From Flavobacterium sp. JAS (lineage in GTDB: Bacteria; Bacteroidota; Bacteroidia; Flavobacteriales; Flavobacteriaceae), in NCBI RefSeq assembly GCF_020991455.1, contig NZ_JAJMOX010000009.1, forward strand, positions 231,938 through 295,937: a stretch of 64,000 nucleotides of DNA. Direction: 5' to 3'. The translations under genes and the position numbers were made by a program. The notes below the pieces were generated by a model, which ran no database searches, had not been told where the DNA came from, and saw nothing but the letters and a program-made list of their open reading frames with translations. This document shows, one piece after another, positions 6,872-16,475 of this stretch (position 1 is the stretch's first letter; each line of letters begins with the position of its first letter).

Positions 6872-8137
6872 TTAAACAGACTTGTAATATTGGCTTTTGG
6901 CTCTTCTGATTTCTTTATATTTCTCCCAGTCAAATTTATTTAAAAACTCTGAAGCTTTTTGGGCACCGCGAATAAAGAGATCAATTTTTGCATCATCAGT
7001 AAGATTGAAGTTTAGCCAGTTGTGACTTCCTGTATCAATATATCCAATCAGATTTTTAAAATCGGGATTCTTTCTCAAAAATTCTGAGTCATAACCGTAT
7101 CTCGCTGTGTCAAACATGGAACTTACGACATTGGTTATTTTTTCATTTTTATTGATTTCGTTTTTATCATATCCCAGTTTAATACCGAAAGTAGGAGAGG
7201 CGGGAACGGTTAGGTTTTCGTGAAAAATATCAATTGGAAAATTCGAAATTATGCCTCCATCCATAAACATAACTTCTGAAGGGACTGAGGTTCGTAGTCC
7301 TGTGGCATCATTCCATTTTTTCCAGGCATCTACGCCTCCGGGAATATTTTTAATTTTAAAAGGGGTAAAGAAAAGAGGTATTGACATAGAAGCCCGAACA
7401 AAATCAGCCGGATTCTGGACATCGGGATTTGAATAAAATAAGTCAATCATTTTCGGGAAAACAATTTTACTTTCGGTTGTGATATCTGCCGCTATTATTG
7501 CCATTTCGCTCCAGTGGTCAGGTCTGTTGTATATTTCTTTATCTCCTTGTTTTACTTTGTTTATTCGGAATAATTGATTTTGATCTGAAACACCTTTTGA
7601 TCTTAATGCTTTAAGGTCAGAATAATTTTTTATTCCTTTTTGCGAAAGAAGATTCGATATCCAATGGTGGAAGTTTTTACCGGGATTTAATCCAAGATCG
7701 TCTTTAAAATTATCAATAACCTGAGTTCCTTTTATGATTAATTTAAAATTGCTGGAATCACTTAGTAAGGCATCAATAAATTCGCGGGCATCATGATCGC
7801 CATCAACAAAATCGTATAAGTTTTTATTGCAAAGACAATCTAATATCCATTCTGATTTTTCAATGTCAATTGCACCAGCCGCCGCCATTAGCATCGTATT
7901 AATGCTTCCGGCTGAGGTTCCAGCCAGGCTCAAAAAACGAATCTTCATTTGTTCCAGAACATAGACATATCCAACTAAGGCAATCCCTAATACACCGCCG
8001 CCTTCTTGCACTAAATCAACATATTGGCAATTGTTAGCGTCTACAATATCTGAGAATTTTTTGTCTCCAATTGATTCTTGTAAATCTCGTAGAATAGTTA
8101 GTACTTCTCCATTTTCAGTGAATTTTCTTTTATCCAT
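6872..8137 (-). CDS. patatin-like phospholipase
   Basis: A 421-residue cytoplasmic-looking serine hydrolase with the Ser-Asp dyad of the patatin family. The oxyanion motif is EGGGVLG at 45-51, the nucleophile Ser75 lies in GTSAG at 73-77, and the catalytic Asp293 lies in MDGG followed by SNFPID. The family hydrolyses acyl chains of phospholipids or lipids. There is no signal peptide or transmembrane segment, and no C-terminal beta-barrel of the kind seen in outer-membrane patatins. A roughly 110-residue insertion separates the Ser and Asp halves. It appears monocistronic; the htpG terminator lies directly upstream. Confidence 0.92.
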   Translation of the reverse strand: MDKRKFTENGEVLTILRDLQESIGDKKFSDIVDANNCQYVDLVQEGGGVLGIALVGYVYVLEQMKIRFLSLAGTSAGSINTMLMAAAGAIDIEKSEWILDCLCNKNLYDFVDGDHDAREFIDALLSDSSNFKLIIKGTQVIDNFKDDLGLNPGKNFHHWISNLLSQKGIKNYSDLKALRSKGVSDQNQLFRINKVKQGDKEIYNRPDHWSEMAIIAADITTESKIVFPKMIDLFYSNPDVQNPADFVRASMSIPLFFTPFKIKNIPGGVDAWKKWNDATGLRTSVPSEVMFMDGGIISNFPIDIFHENLTVPASPTFGIKLGYDKNEINKNEKITNVVSSMFDTARYGYDSEFLRKNPDFKNLIGYIDTGSHNWLNFNLTDDAKIDLFIRGAQKASEFLNKFDWEKYKEIRRAKSQYYKSV

Positions 8138-8277
8138 GATTTCTAGAATTAAATATTGATAATCAGTTAATTGTGTTTTAAGGGGATTAAAATTATAGAA
8201 ATTACTCTTGTCAAAAAAGGGGCTAATTCCCCATTTTTACAGCTATACATTTGAACTAAATAGCTTAGATTAAGCAT

Positions 8278-8310
8278 AAAAAAACCTGCAAGTATAACTT
8301 GCAGGTTTTT
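8278..8310 (-). terminator. terminator after htpG (bidirectional hairpin)
   Basis: AAAACCTGCAAG (8281-8292) pairs perfectly with CTTGCAGGTTTT (8298-8309) around TATAA, with T-rich sequence on both strands. The relevant gene is htpG, ending at 8333 on the minus strand. Confidence 0.88.
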
Positions 8311-8332
8311 AGGAATAGATTTTATAAAAATC

Positions 8333-10216
8333 TTATTTAATCATTTCAAAACTTCTTTTTACAAAAGCAGTCAAAGCTTCACCTTTTAATAGGTTTTGCG
8401 ATAATTTAGCCAAGTCTAAAGCTTGTTTTACTAAATGCTCCTGATGCGTTTTGTCTTCAGTATTCAAAATACTTGTAGCCAAATCAGAATTAGTATTTAC
8501 TACCAAGTTGTACATTTCAGGCATATTTCCCATTCCGAACATTCCGCCACCGCCAGACTGACTCATTTCTTTCATTCTACGCATAAATTCTGGTTGCGTA
8601 ATAATGAATGGAGCAACTTGACTATCCATAGCTTCTAGTTGTACAGAATATGCTTTTGGAATATAAGCTTCTAATGAAGTTTTAAGTGTTTCTTTTTCTT
8701 CATCAGATAATTTAGAAATCGTGTTTTCTTCTTTTTTGATCAAGTTATCAATATGATCAGAATCCACACGAACAAAAGTTACATCTTTATTATCGCCTTC
8801 AATTTTTTGAATTAAGTGCGAGATAATTGGAGAATCTAAAAGCAATACTTCGTATCCTTTCTCTTTTACAGTTTCAATATAAGAGTGCTGAGCATCTTTG
8901 TTTCCTGCATAAAGAACAACCAATTTCCCGTCTTTATCCGTTTGATTTTCTTTTAAATTCTCTTTTAATTCTTCAAGAGTAAAATACTTATCGTCAACCG
9001 TTGGATACAATACAAACGCACCTGCTTTTTCGTAGAATTTATCTTCAGAAAGCATTCCGTATTCTAAAACGATTTTAATATCGTTCCATTTTGCCTCAAA
9101 ATCAGCACGGTTTTCGTTGAATAAAGCTTTTAGTTTATCCGCTACTTTACGAGTGATGTAGTTAGAAATTTTCTTAACAGCACCATCAGCCTGTAAACCA
9201 GAACGAGAAACATTCAAAGGAATATCCGGAGAATCAATAACTCCTTTTAACATCGTCAAAAATTCAGGTACAATTCCTTCTACGTTATCTGTAACGTAAA
9301 CCTGGTTTTGGTACAATTGAATTTTATCTTTTTGAATTTGCATGTCTGAACCTAACTTAGGGAAATACAAAATTCCAGTTAAGTTAAACGGGTAATCCAC
9401 ATTTAAATGAATGTTGAATAACGGATCTTCAAATTGCATTGGATACAATTCTCTGTAGAAGTTTTTATAATCTTCCTCAGATAATTCAGTTGGTTGTTTC
9501 GTCCAGGCTGGATTTGGATTGTTGATGATGTTGTCAACTTCAACAGTTTCGTTGATGTAATCTTCAGGAGCATCTTCCGGTTTTGGAAGTGTTTCTGTTC
9601 TTGTTCCAAATTTAATTGCAATAGGCATAAACTTGTTATACTTATTCAATAATCCGCTGATTTTAGAATCTTCTAAAAATTCTAGAGAATCCTCAGCGAT
9701 GTGCAAGATGATTTCTGTACCACGTGAAGTTTTGTCAGCCGGCTCTAAAGTAAATTCAGGGCTTCCATCGCAAGTCCAATGTGCAGCTGGTTCATCTTTG
9801 TATGATTTTGTAATGATTTCTACTTTCTCTGCAACCATAAATGCAGAATAGAAACCAAGACCAAAATGACCAATAATTCCAGAATCTTTAGCAGAATCTT
9901 TGTATTTGTCAAGGAATTCTTCGGCTCCTGAAAAAGCTACCTGATTGATGTATTTTTCAACTTCATCAGCCGTCATACCTAAACCTTGGTCAATGATGTG
10001 GATTTTTTTCCCTTCCCTATCAACTTTGATTTCAATTACCGGATTTCCGTATTCTACTTTAGCTTCGCCAATACTAATTAGGTGTTTTAATTTTAAAGTA
10101 GCGTCTGTTCCGTTCGAAACCAGCTCACGTAAAAAGATTTCGTGATCGCTGTACAAGAACTTTTTGATTAAGGGAAAGATGTTTTCTACCGAAACATTAA
10201 TTTTACCTGTTGTCAT
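8333..10216 (-). CDS. htpG: molecular chaperone HtpG (Hsp90)
   Basis: The start at 10216 (MTTGKINVSVENIFPL) gives 627 residues, the normal bacterial length; an in-frame start 13 codons upstream adds a non-conserved tail. The N-terminal GHKL ATPase domain shows FLRELVSNGTDA (usually ELISNASDA), DQGLGM and GHFGLGFYSAFMV. The middle domain includes the conserved arginine segment PLNVSRSGLQ. The C-terminal dimerisation domain contains a glycine- and methionine-rich loop (SGGGGMFGMGNMPEMYN). It folds client proteins in the cytoplasm in an ATP-driven cycle. It is a single-gene unit with a strong downstream terminator. I see no CIRCE-type inverted repeat upstream. Confidence 0.97.
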   Translation of the reverse strand: MTTGKINVSVENIFPLIKKFLYSDHEIFLRELVSNGTDATLKLKHLISIGEAKVEYGNPVIEIKVDREGKKIHIIDQGLGMTADEVEKYINQVAFSGAEEFLDKYKDSAKDSGIIGHFGLGFYSAFMVAEKVEIITKSYKDEPAAHWTCDGSPEFTLEPADKTSRGTEIILHIAEDSLEFLEDSKISGLLNKYNKFMPIAIKFGTRTETLPKPEDAPEDYINETVEVDNIINNPNPAWTKQPTELSEEDYKNFYRELYPMQFEDPLFNIHLNVDYPFNLTGILYFPKLGSDMQIQKDKIQLYQNQVYVTDNVEGIVPEFLTMLKGVIDSPDIPLNVSRSGLQADGAVKKISNYITRKVADKLKALFNENRADFEAKWNDIKIVLEYGMLSEDKFYEKAGAFVLYPTVDDKYFTLEELKENLKENQTDKDGKLVVLYAGNKDAQHSYIETVKEKGYEVLLLDSPIISHLIQKIEGDNKDVTFVRVDSDHIDNLIKKEENTISKLSDEEKETLKTSLEAYIPKAYSVQLEAMDSQVAPFIITQPEFMRRMKEMSQSGGGGMFGMGNMPEMYNLVVNTNSDLATSILNTEDKTHQEHLVKQALDLAKLSQNLLKGEALTAFVKRSFEMIK

Positions 10217-10361
10217 ATTTATTTTAATTTTTGAGTTTAATGTGATGATTCTCATTTCTTCAAATAGAATACCAATTGTTTTTTGGGTGACAAAATGGCG
10301 TAAGTGTTAATTTTGAAAGAAAATAATTAGATTTTGGAACCCAAGATATTCCGATGAATTG

Positions 10362-10369
10362 TATCTTTG
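10362..10369 (+). promoter_or_regulatory. -7 element TATCTTTG of the lipocalin-like gene
   Basis: A perfect TAnnTTTG, 60 bases before the ATG at 10422. The nearest upstream TTG (10334-10336) is 25 bases away, slightly beyond the usual spacing. Confidence 0.6.
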
Positions 10370-10421
10370 TGATATAATCATTGTTAAACGTGTCAGTATT
10401 AACTTAAAAAAAATGTACAAA

Positions 10422-10925
10422 ATGAAGAAAGTTATTTTCATTTGCATGATCGCCACGATGTTTTTCGCGTGTAAATCAGCTTCGTCTACAACAGCTTCAA
10501 CTGAAGCACCTACGCTATCGACTAAACTTGACAGACCTTCTCAAGTAGCACTTAAAGGAAATTGGGTGTTAACCAATGTTTCTTATCCTGGTTCAGAGTA
10601 TATTAAAGTAACTTCATTTGATCTTGCAGATTCTAAATGTTTTATTGGAAGTACATGGAACTTTATTTCAAATAATAATAAAGGAACTATGGCTCTAAAT
10701 GCACCAAGCTGTACGGCTTTTACTTCTCCAATCGTTTGGAGTATCAACAGCCAGGGACTTTTTGTACTTAAAATTGTAGATCCGGGATTAAAATCAAAAA
10801 ATGTTAAATCAGGATATTTGCTTAAAGTGGCCGGATTAACTGATAATTCGTTCCAGTTAATTGATAACATTAATGTTGGTGGACAAGTTAAGGATGTAAC
10901 TTACCAATTTCAAAGAGCTAATTAA
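10422..10925 (+). CDS. lipocalin-like lipoprotein
   Basis: From the ATG at 10422 (MKKVIFICMIATMFFACKS) the protein has 167 residues; an ATG nine bases upstream (MYKMKK) is equally possible. The signal peptide ends in the lipobox FFAC (Cys17). The mature domain begins with LKGNWVLTNVSYPG and contains repeated beta strands (CFIGSTWNF, KGTMALNA, PIVWSIN), the pattern of Bacteroidota lipocalin-like or META-like beta-barrel lipoproteins. It is 17 bases upstream of the OmpA-like lipoprotein gene on the same strand and very likely cotranscribed with it, so both probably serve the envelope. Confidence 0.82.
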   Translation: MKKVIFICMIATMFFACKSASSTTASTEAPTLSTKLDRPSQVALKGNWVLTNVSYPGSEYIKVTSFDLADSKCFIGSTWNFISNNNKGTMALNAPSCTAFTSPIVWSINSQGLFVLKIVDPGLKSKNVKSGYLLKVAGLTDNSFQLIDNINVGGQVKDVTYQFQRAN

Positions 10926-10942
10926 TATAAAAAAATAAAAAT

Positions 10943-11638
10943 ATGAGAAAGATAACCGTTTTAAGCCTGAGTAGTTTATTTGTATTAGTAAGTCTTTTTA
11001 CAAGTTGTGATTCAGTAAAAAATGCAAATAACACGCAAAAAGGTGCTGGAATTGGAGTAGTTGCCGGTGGAATTATTGGTGGTATTTTAGGAAATAATTT
11101 AGGTCACGGAGGTAACGCTGCTTTGGGGGCTGCAATTGGAGCTGCCGTAGGTGGTGGAACAGGAGCGCTTATTGGAAACAAAATGGATAAGCAAGCTCGT
11201 GAAATTGATCAGGCTTTACCAGGTGCTGATGTTGAAAGAGTAGGAGAAGGAATTCACTTAACTTTGAACGAAAACTCTGTTCGTTTTGATACTAACAAAT
11301 CAACTTTGACTACACAGGCAAAAGCTAACTTAGACAAATTGATTCCTGTATTTACAGAGTATGGAGATACAGATATTCAAATTTTTGGTTATACTGATAA
11401 TACAGGAAAACCAGAATATAACTTAACACTTTCTGGACAAAGAGCTGCATCTGTACAAGCTTATTTAGTTTCAAAAGGATTAAAATCAAGCCGTTTCAAA
11501 ACTTCTGGTTTAGGAATCGCTGATCCAATTGCAACAAATGATACTCCGGAAGGAAGATCACAAAACCGTCGTGTAGAGTTTTCAATTACTGCAAATGACA
11601 AAATGGTAAATGATGCTAAAGCACAAGCTGGAAAATAA
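10943..11638 (+). CDS. OmpA-family lipoprotein with glycine-zipper segment
   Basis: A 231-residue lipoprotein: signal peptide with FTSC (Cys22), a glycine-zipper segment at about 35-82 (GAGIGVVAGGIIGGILG, then AALGAAIGAAVGGGTG), and a C-terminal OmpA peptidoglycan-binding domain at about 100-218 with the conserved YTDNTG, LSGQRAASV and NRRVEF elements. The layout is that of YiaD-type proteins, which link the outer membrane to peptidoglycan. The glycine zipper probably inserts in or crosses a membrane. It is transcribed with the lipocalin-like gene and followed by a strong terminator. Confidence 0.92.
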   Translation: MRKITVLSLSSLFVLVSLFTSCDSVKNANNTQKGAGIGVVAGGIIGGILGNNLGHGGNAALGAAIGAAVGGGTGALIGNKMDKQAREIDQALPGADVERVGEGIHLTLNENSVRFDTNKSTLTTQAKANLDKLIPVFTEYGDTDIQIFGYTDNTGKPEYNLTLSGQRAASVQAYLVSKGLKSSRFKTSGLGIADPIATNDTPEGRSQNRRVEFSITANDKMVNDAKAQAGK

Positions 11639-11660
11639 TTTCAGATAAATAAAATATAAA

Positions 11661-11694
11661 AAAAGCTGTTTCTTAGTTGAAGCAGCTTTTTTTT
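11661..11694 (+). terminator. terminator after the OmpA-like gene
   Basis: AAAAGCTGTTTC pairs with GAAGCAGCTTTT (12 bp, one G-T) around TTAGTT, followed by eight T. Confidence 0.9.
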
Positions 11695-11706
11695 GACTTT
11701 AAAAAC

Positions 11707-12561
11707 CTATGTTTTTATGAGCGACTTTTCATAAAATGCATATAGTTGATTACCATTATCGATGACATTATCTAAATTATTGTCTTTTAAAAATTGCTCA
11801 ACTTCAGTTGTATCTTTTTGATTTCCTTTAATAGATAGGTATTTCAAAAACCAATATTGATAGTCATTTAGTTGGTCCACTTTTTCTAATCTTATTTCTG
11901 AAATTTTCTTGTCTAATTTTTTAAAATCAAAAAGATAAGCTAATTCATAGAGTGTCAGAAGTTCTAATTTTTGCTTTTTTTGAAGGTAGTTTTCTTCATT
12001 TTTTTTCAACTCTTCTTTAGCATCTCCCAAATAATCAGAACCAACTCTTATTATTTTTCCTTTGATGTTTTTATCAACTATTAAAGAGTAGTTGTAATAT
12101 TTTTGAACAATTCGTATTGCTGTATTGTATTTTTTGTTTTCGTAAAAACCAATTAATTCAGTTGACAAATATTCAGTTGACAGACTAAACGGGGCTAATT
12201 CATTTTTTAATTTGGAAGGATTTTGATAACCGAAAAAACGATGTACAACTTTGCCGTTGCCGTCAATTATAACCATGTCCGGAATTGCTCTAATTTGGTA
12301 TTTGATTGCTATGTCTCTATTCAGATCAATATCTATTTTTAGTTTAATGTAGTTTTGTAATACATTTTCAACCTGAACATCATTCCATGACTGTAATTCC
12401 ATTTCTTTACAGGGACCGCACCATTTTGCCGTAAAATCAATAATTATTAATTTGTTTGTAGTTAATGCCATCTTTTGAGCTTCTTCAAATGAGGTATACC
12501 ATGTCGAGGCATGAATCATTTGAGAAATAAATACAAATGCAATAATTAGATAATTTTTCAT
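11707..12561 (-). CDS. exported thioredoxin-family protein with helical C-terminal domain
   Basis: A 284-residue protein with a signal peptide (MKNYLIIAFVFISQMIHA) and a thioredoxin fold at about 20-125. The redox motif is WCGPC with Cys48 and Cys51, preceded by IIIDFTAK; the cis-proline region is IRAIPDMV. The front resembles the gamma domain of DsbD and other periplasmic thiol-disulfide proteins. The last 150 residues are lysine-rich and helical with no recognised domain. The expected role is reduction or isomerisation of disulfides outside the cytoplasm. It is convergent with the OmpA-like operon and divergent from the ABC gene. Confidence 0.88.
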   Translation of the reverse strand: MKNYLIIAFVFISQMIHASTWYTSFEEAQKMALTTNKLIIIDFTAKWCGPCKEMELQSWNDVQVENVLQNYIKLKIDIDLNRDIAIKYQIRAIPDMVIIDGNGKVVHRFFGYQNPSKLKNELAPFSLSTEYLSTELIGFYENKKYNTAIRIVQKYYNYSLIVDKNIKGKIIRVGSDYLGDAKEELKKNEENYLQKKQKLELLTLYELAYLFDFKKLDKKISEIRLEKVDQLNDYQYWFLKYLSIKGNQKDTTEVEQFLKDNNLDNVIDNGNQLYAFYEKSLIKT

Positions 12562-12684
12562 GTTATATACTTTAGAAAAATGGATTACGAGTTGAAAATA
12601 ATATTAAATGTATTTTCTTACAATATTACTGATTTTAGTAATCAGTTAATAATTTAATTTTAAATAATAATCTGATTTTATTTT

Positions 12685-12716
12685 TTTGACTTTAGAAATT
12701 AAACATTGTAAATTTG
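12685..12716 (+). promoter_or_regulatory. promoter of the ABC ATPase gene
   Basis: TTTG at 12685-12688, a 20-base spacer and TAAATTTG at 12709-12716, 18 bases before the ATG. This supports the ATG at 12735 over an upstream in-frame start at 12714, which overlaps the -7 element. Confidence 0.8.
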
Positions 12717-12734
12717 TGCTTTCAAATACAACCC

Positions 12735-13685
12735 ATGCTCGACATTCAAAATATTTCTTTTTCGTATACCGAAAACCCTGTTATAAAAAACGTTTCTTTT
12801 ACTATAAATAAAGGCGATAACATTGCCATTATAGGCGAAAGTGGCTGCGGAAAAAGTACACTTCTTAAATTAATGTACGGCTTATATGATTTAGATGAAG
12901 GCAAGATTTTTTATAATGAAAAGGCTATTCTAGGTCCAAAATATAATTTAATTCCCGGAATGCCTTATATGAAATATTTGGCTCAGGATTTTGATTTGTC
13001 TCCTTTTGAAACTGTTGCCGAAAATGTTGGGAAGTTTCTTTCGAATGGTTTTGCAAACATGAAAAAACTTCGTGTTCAGGAATTATTAGAAATGGTAGAA
13101 ATGGAATCATTCTCTAATGTAAAAGCAAAGTTTTTAAGTGGAGGACAACAGCAAAGAGTAGCCTTGGTAAGAGTTTTGGCATTAGAACCGGAAGTGATTT
13201 TACTCGACGAACCTTTTAGTCAAATTGATGCTTTTAGAAAAAATGCTTTACGCCGAAATTTATTTCGATATTTAAAACAAAAAGGGATCACCTGCATCAT
13301 CGCAACACACGATAGCACAGATGCTTTGTCATTTGCAGATGAAGCGATTGTAATGCGAAACGGAGAAATTATCGTTAAGGATAATCCAACAAAAATTTAC
13401 GAAGATCCGGAAACTAAATATGTAGCGTCACTTTTTGGAGAAGTAAATGAAATTGCAACACATTTGCTAGTTCCTTATGAAGATCAAATGCATAAAACTT
13501 TGGTGTATCCACATCAGTTTAAAATGGTTACAGACTCTAGTTTGCCAGTAAAAATCAGAAGAACCTATTTTAGAGGAAATCATTTTTTAATTGAAACCGT
13601 TTATAAAAGACAACTCGTGTTTTTTGAAAGTGAAATCGATTTGCCTCTTGAGCAGGAAATTTTCTTAGGATTGAATTATCTGTAA
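12735..13685 (+). CDS. ABC transporter ATP-binding protein
   Basis: A 316-residue ATPase starting MLDIQNISFSY. The nucleotide-binding domain occupies about residues 1-230: Walker A GESGCGKST (34-42), signature LSGGQQQR (134-141), Walker B VILLDEP with Glu159, and the H-loop His192 in ATHD. The last 80 residues (KIRRTYFRGNHFLIETVY) look like a TOBE-type regulatory domain, as in ATPases of the spermidine/putrescine, iron and sugar importers. No permease or binding-protein gene is adjacent, so the substrate cannot be inferred. It is a single-gene unit with its own promoter and terminator, and would have to pair with a permease encoded elsewhere. Confidence 0.9.
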   Translation: MLDIQNISFSYTENPVIKNVSFTINKGDNIAIIGESGCGKSTLLKLMYGLYDLDEGKIFYNEKAILGPKYNLIPGMPYMKYLAQDFDLSPFETVAENVGKFLSNGFANMKKLRVQELLEMVEMESFSNVKAKFLSGGQQQRVALVRVLALEPEVILLDEPFSQIDAFRKNALRRNLFRYLKQKGITCIIATHDSTDALSFADEAIVMRNGEIIVKDNPTKIYEDPETKYVASLFGEVNEIATHLLVPYEDQMHKTLVYPHQFKMVTDSSLPVKIRRTYFRGNHFLIETVYKRQLVFFESEIDLPLEQEIFLGLNYL

Positions 13686-13740
13686 ATTAGACAATGTGTC
13701 AATTAGATAATTAGATAATTCTTTTTTAATGCTCTAAAAC

Positions 13741-13776
13741 AACAAACCCGATAGTCTTTAAACTATCGGGTTTGTT
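13741..13776 (+). terminator. bidirectional terminator between ABC and S9 peptidase genes
   Basis: A perfect 15-bp stem, AACAAACCCGATAGT (13741-13755) with ACTATCGGGTTTGTT (13762-13776), around CTTTAA. The convergent genes end on either side of it. A degenerate TTAGACAATGTGTCAATTAG-type repeat word lies just upstream. Confidence 0.85.
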
Positions 13777-13797
13777 GTATAAATATTCTCTTGTAAA

Positions 13798-16209
13798 TTA
13801 GTTTTTTAAATACTTTTCTAGAAACTGATCTTGTTCCCAAAGTAAATGTAGAATGTTTTCTTTGGCCACATAGCTATGTGATTCTTTAGGTAAAATTACC
13901 ATTCTTGCCGGAGCTCCTAGACCTTTTAGAGCTTGAAAATAACGCTCAGTCTGCAAAGTAAAGGTTCCTGGATTATTATCAGCTTCCCCATGAACTAATA
14001 AAATTGGAGTTTTCATTTTGTCCGCATTCATAAAAGGAGACATTGCATTGTAAACCTCCGGAACTTCCCAGTAATTACGTTGCTCACTCTGAAAACCAAA
14101 CGGAGTCAGAGTTCTGTTGTAAGCACCACTTCTTGCAATTCCACACGCAAATAAATTAGAATGCGTTAATAAATTAGCCGTCATAAAAGCTCCATAAGAG
14201 TGTCCGCCAATTGCTACCTTTTTGCGATTAATATAACCTAAAGCATCAACGGCATCAATTGCAGCTTGGGCATTGTCTACTAATTGCGACATAAAATTAT
14301 CGTTTGGTTCTGTAGTACCTTCTCCAATAATAGGGAAAGCGGCGTCATCAAGAACCACATATCCTTTAGTTACCCAATAGACAAAAGATCCATAATAAGG
14401 AAAAGTAAATTCATTTGAGTTTTGAGTCGATTGACCCGCACTGTTTCTGTCTTTATATTCAGCAGGATAAGCCCAGATTAATAAAGGCAATTTCTCTTTT
14501 TTTGCTTTATCATAACCAGCGGGAAGATATAAAGTTCCCGAAAGTTCCAATCCGTCCTTACGTTTGTATTTGATCACTTCTTTGCTAACATCTTTGATAC
14601 TTTCAAACGGATTTTTGAAGGCAGTAATTGGTGTTACACTGTTTTGTTTTTTAATATTTCTGAAATAATAATTTGGATATTCACTCTTAGATTGAATTCT
14701 AACTAAAACTTTACCAGATTTAAAATCTTCAATTTCCAATAAATCTTCTTTTTTATCTTTAAACGAAGAGGTATAAATACGTTTTGATTGTAATGTTTTT
14801 AAATTGAATTCATCTATAAAAGGGAACTGCCCGTTTTTAGTATATCCTTCACCAATTCGGTAAGTATTGTCTTTTTCGATAGCGAGAACATACTTGTTGT
14901 ATGCATTTTTTCTGGTTTCGAAAATTCCAGGATCTGAGTAAACATCTTGTTGATTTCTATCCGTAATTACTTTTGCCTGCTGACTTGGATTTGAAGGATT
15001 AATCAAATAGGTTTTGGTATTACGAGTGTCGTACCACTCATCAGTTACAAAGGCAATATTATCATTTCCCCAAACGATCTCAGAGTAACGCTGAGGTGTT
15101 TTTACCATTGAAGTTGCATCAGCTGTAAAAGGCGCGTCCCAAAGAAAAACTTCATCTCTAAAATCAACTTTGTTAGCCGGATCTCCTTCGTCAAGCGCTG
15201 TAACATAAGATAAGGTTGCTGGCTTGTCATCTCTCCAGGTCATTTCTCTTTTTCCTTTTCGAACCGCCATAAAACCTTTTGGTATAATTTCGTTTAACGG
15301 AACTTCATTAACCGTTTTAATTTCTTTTCCTCTGGCATCATAAACAATTGTTCTAAATGGGAATCTGTCTAATGGAACCACATAAGAAAATGGTTTCTGA
15401 ATTGTAGTTAACATAATATAATTGCCGTCTGGCGAAATTCTTTCTCCAGCAAACATGGCAGCTTCTTTAAATAAAACGGCATTTCCGTTAATGTTTACTT
15501 TGTATAATTCAGATGTAATGATGTTTTCGAAATTAGCCTCATCATTTTTGTTTTTCAACATATCAGGATAGGTTCTGTTTTGAGATTTTTCTCCCGAAGT
15601 GTTTGAAATAATTGGTCCGGTTGGTAAATCTTTTTTAGAATCTAAAAGAGGTTTTCTATCCTTTGGAAGCATTTTTACCAAAATAGTTTCATTGTCTAAA
15701 AACCAGGTGAATGGATTCCCTAAGTTTGCATTTACAGTAGCTTCTGTTAGTTTTGTGGCTTGTGCCGATGCAACATCCAGAACCCAAAGTTCTACACCAG
15801 AAGTTGTAGTATGCGAAAACAAGATTTTCTTGTCATTTGGAGACCAAAGAATATTGCTTATTTTAGGATTATTTGGCAAACCGGTAACTTGTATTTCGTC
15901 TTTGTCACTTACCTTTCTTAATTTAAGATTGATGATATAAGTAACGGTACTCGAAATGTTCGTAACAGGATTGATTCTTAAACCTCCCAAACGAAGTTCC
16001 TCCTGATTTAAGTCTTCTAATGTTTTGTAGGTACTTCTGTATAACAAGAGCATATTTTCTTTTTTAGTATCCATTGATACTGTCGGAGCCCTTTGATAAT
16101 CGGCCAAATCCAGAATAGATTTAGATGGTTTTTGGTAGGTTAAGTTTTCTTGGGCAAAAGCAAAGAAACCAATATTTAAAAATAAGAATAATGTAACCTT
16201 TAATTTCAT
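13798..16209 (-). CDS. secreted S9-family (prolyl oligopeptidase) serine peptidase
   Basis: An 803-residue protein with a signal peptide ending near FAFAQ. The N-terminal two thirds is a beta-propeller-like region with repeated strands (ILWSPNDKKILFSH, ISPDGNYIMLT), and the C-terminal 250 residues are an alpha/beta hydrolase. The catalytic triad is Ser671 in GGHSYGAF, Asp744 in HGEADNN and His778 in ESHSYVA. Such enzymes cleave short peptides, usually after Pro, Ala or Glu; the proportions resemble the glutamyl-endopeptidase-like S9D group, but specificity cannot be fixed from sequence alone. It probably acts in the periplasm to process peptides for nutrition. No partner gene lies nearby. Confidence 0.93.
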   Translation of the reverse strand: MKLKVTLFLFLNIGFFAFAQENLTYQKPSKSILDLADYQRAPTVSMDTKKENMLLLYRSTYKTLEDLNQEELRLGGLRINPVTNISSTVTYIINLKLRKVSDKDEIQVTGLPNNPKISNILWSPNDKKILFSHTTTSGVELWVLDVASAQATKLTEATVNANLGNPFTWFLDNETILVKMLPKDRKPLLDSKKDLPTGPIISNTSGEKSQNRTYPDMLKNKNDEANFENIITSELYKVNINGNAVLFKEAAMFAGERISPDGNYIMLTTIQKPFSYVVPLDRFPFRTIVYDARGKEIKTVNEVPLNEIIPKGFMAVRKGKREMTWRDDKPATLSYVTALDEGDPANKVDFRDEVFLWDAPFTADATSMVKTPQRYSEIVWGNDNIAFVTDEWYDTRNTKTYLINPSNPSQQAKVITDRNQQDVYSDPGIFETRKNAYNKYVLAIEKDNTYRIGEGYTKNGQFPFIDEFNLKTLQSKRIYTSSFKDKKEDLLEIEDFKSGKVLVRIQSKSEYPNYYFRNIKKQNSVTPITAFKNPFESIKDVSKEVIKYKRKDGLELSGTLYLPAGYDKAKKEKLPLLIWAYPAEYKDRNSAGQSTQNSNEFTFPYYGSFVYWVTKGYVVLDDAAFPIIGEGTTEPNDNFMSQLVDNAQAAIDAVDALGYINRKKVAIGGHSYGAFMTANLLTHSNLFACGIARSGAYNRTLTPFGFQSEQRNYWEVPEVYNAMSPFMNADKMKTPILLVHGEADNNPGTFTLQTERYFQALKGLGAPARMVILPKESHSYVAKENILHLLWEQDQFLEKYLKN

Positions 16210-16435
16210 AATTTGAATTTTAGGGGTTTGGAAAAGTGGTATTCATAAATGTTTGTCTAAGGTAGTTTACTCTTGTTACATTATTATATGTTATTTTTCA
16301 TACTTTTCATTGTTTTGGGGCAAAAACTGGTTTTTTAGAATAGAACTTACTTTAATAAGATGTATAATTAAATTATATTAAATTGCTAATTACGAAAAAA
16401 AGAGTAATTTGTACCCTTATGTTTTAAACAATACT

Positions 16436-16443
16436 TAAATTTG
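16436..16443 (+). promoter_or_regulatory. -7 element TAAATTTG of fabH
   Basis: A TAnnTTTG match 32 bases before the ATG, with TTTG at 16408-16411 about 24 bases upstream, near the limit of usual spacing. The rest of 16210-16475 shows nothing else recognisable. Confidence 0.55.
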
Positions 16444-16475
16444 TAATCCAAATTTTTAACAAATAATAAAAGAAT

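Noticed and set aside
10359..10421. Upstream extension of the lipocalin-like protein
   Set aside because: It would start inside the TATCTTTG promoter and put 21 residues before a perfect lipoprotein signal peptide.
15599..15940. 113-codon + strand frame opposite the S9 peptidase
   Set aside because: Shadow of a conserved propeller region; no start context or recognisable protein.
13798..16209. Annotating the S9 peptidase as dipeptidyl peptidase IV
   Set aside because: Length and the C-terminal motifs fit the family generally, but DPP-IV-specific Glu-Glu and cysteine patterns are not visible.
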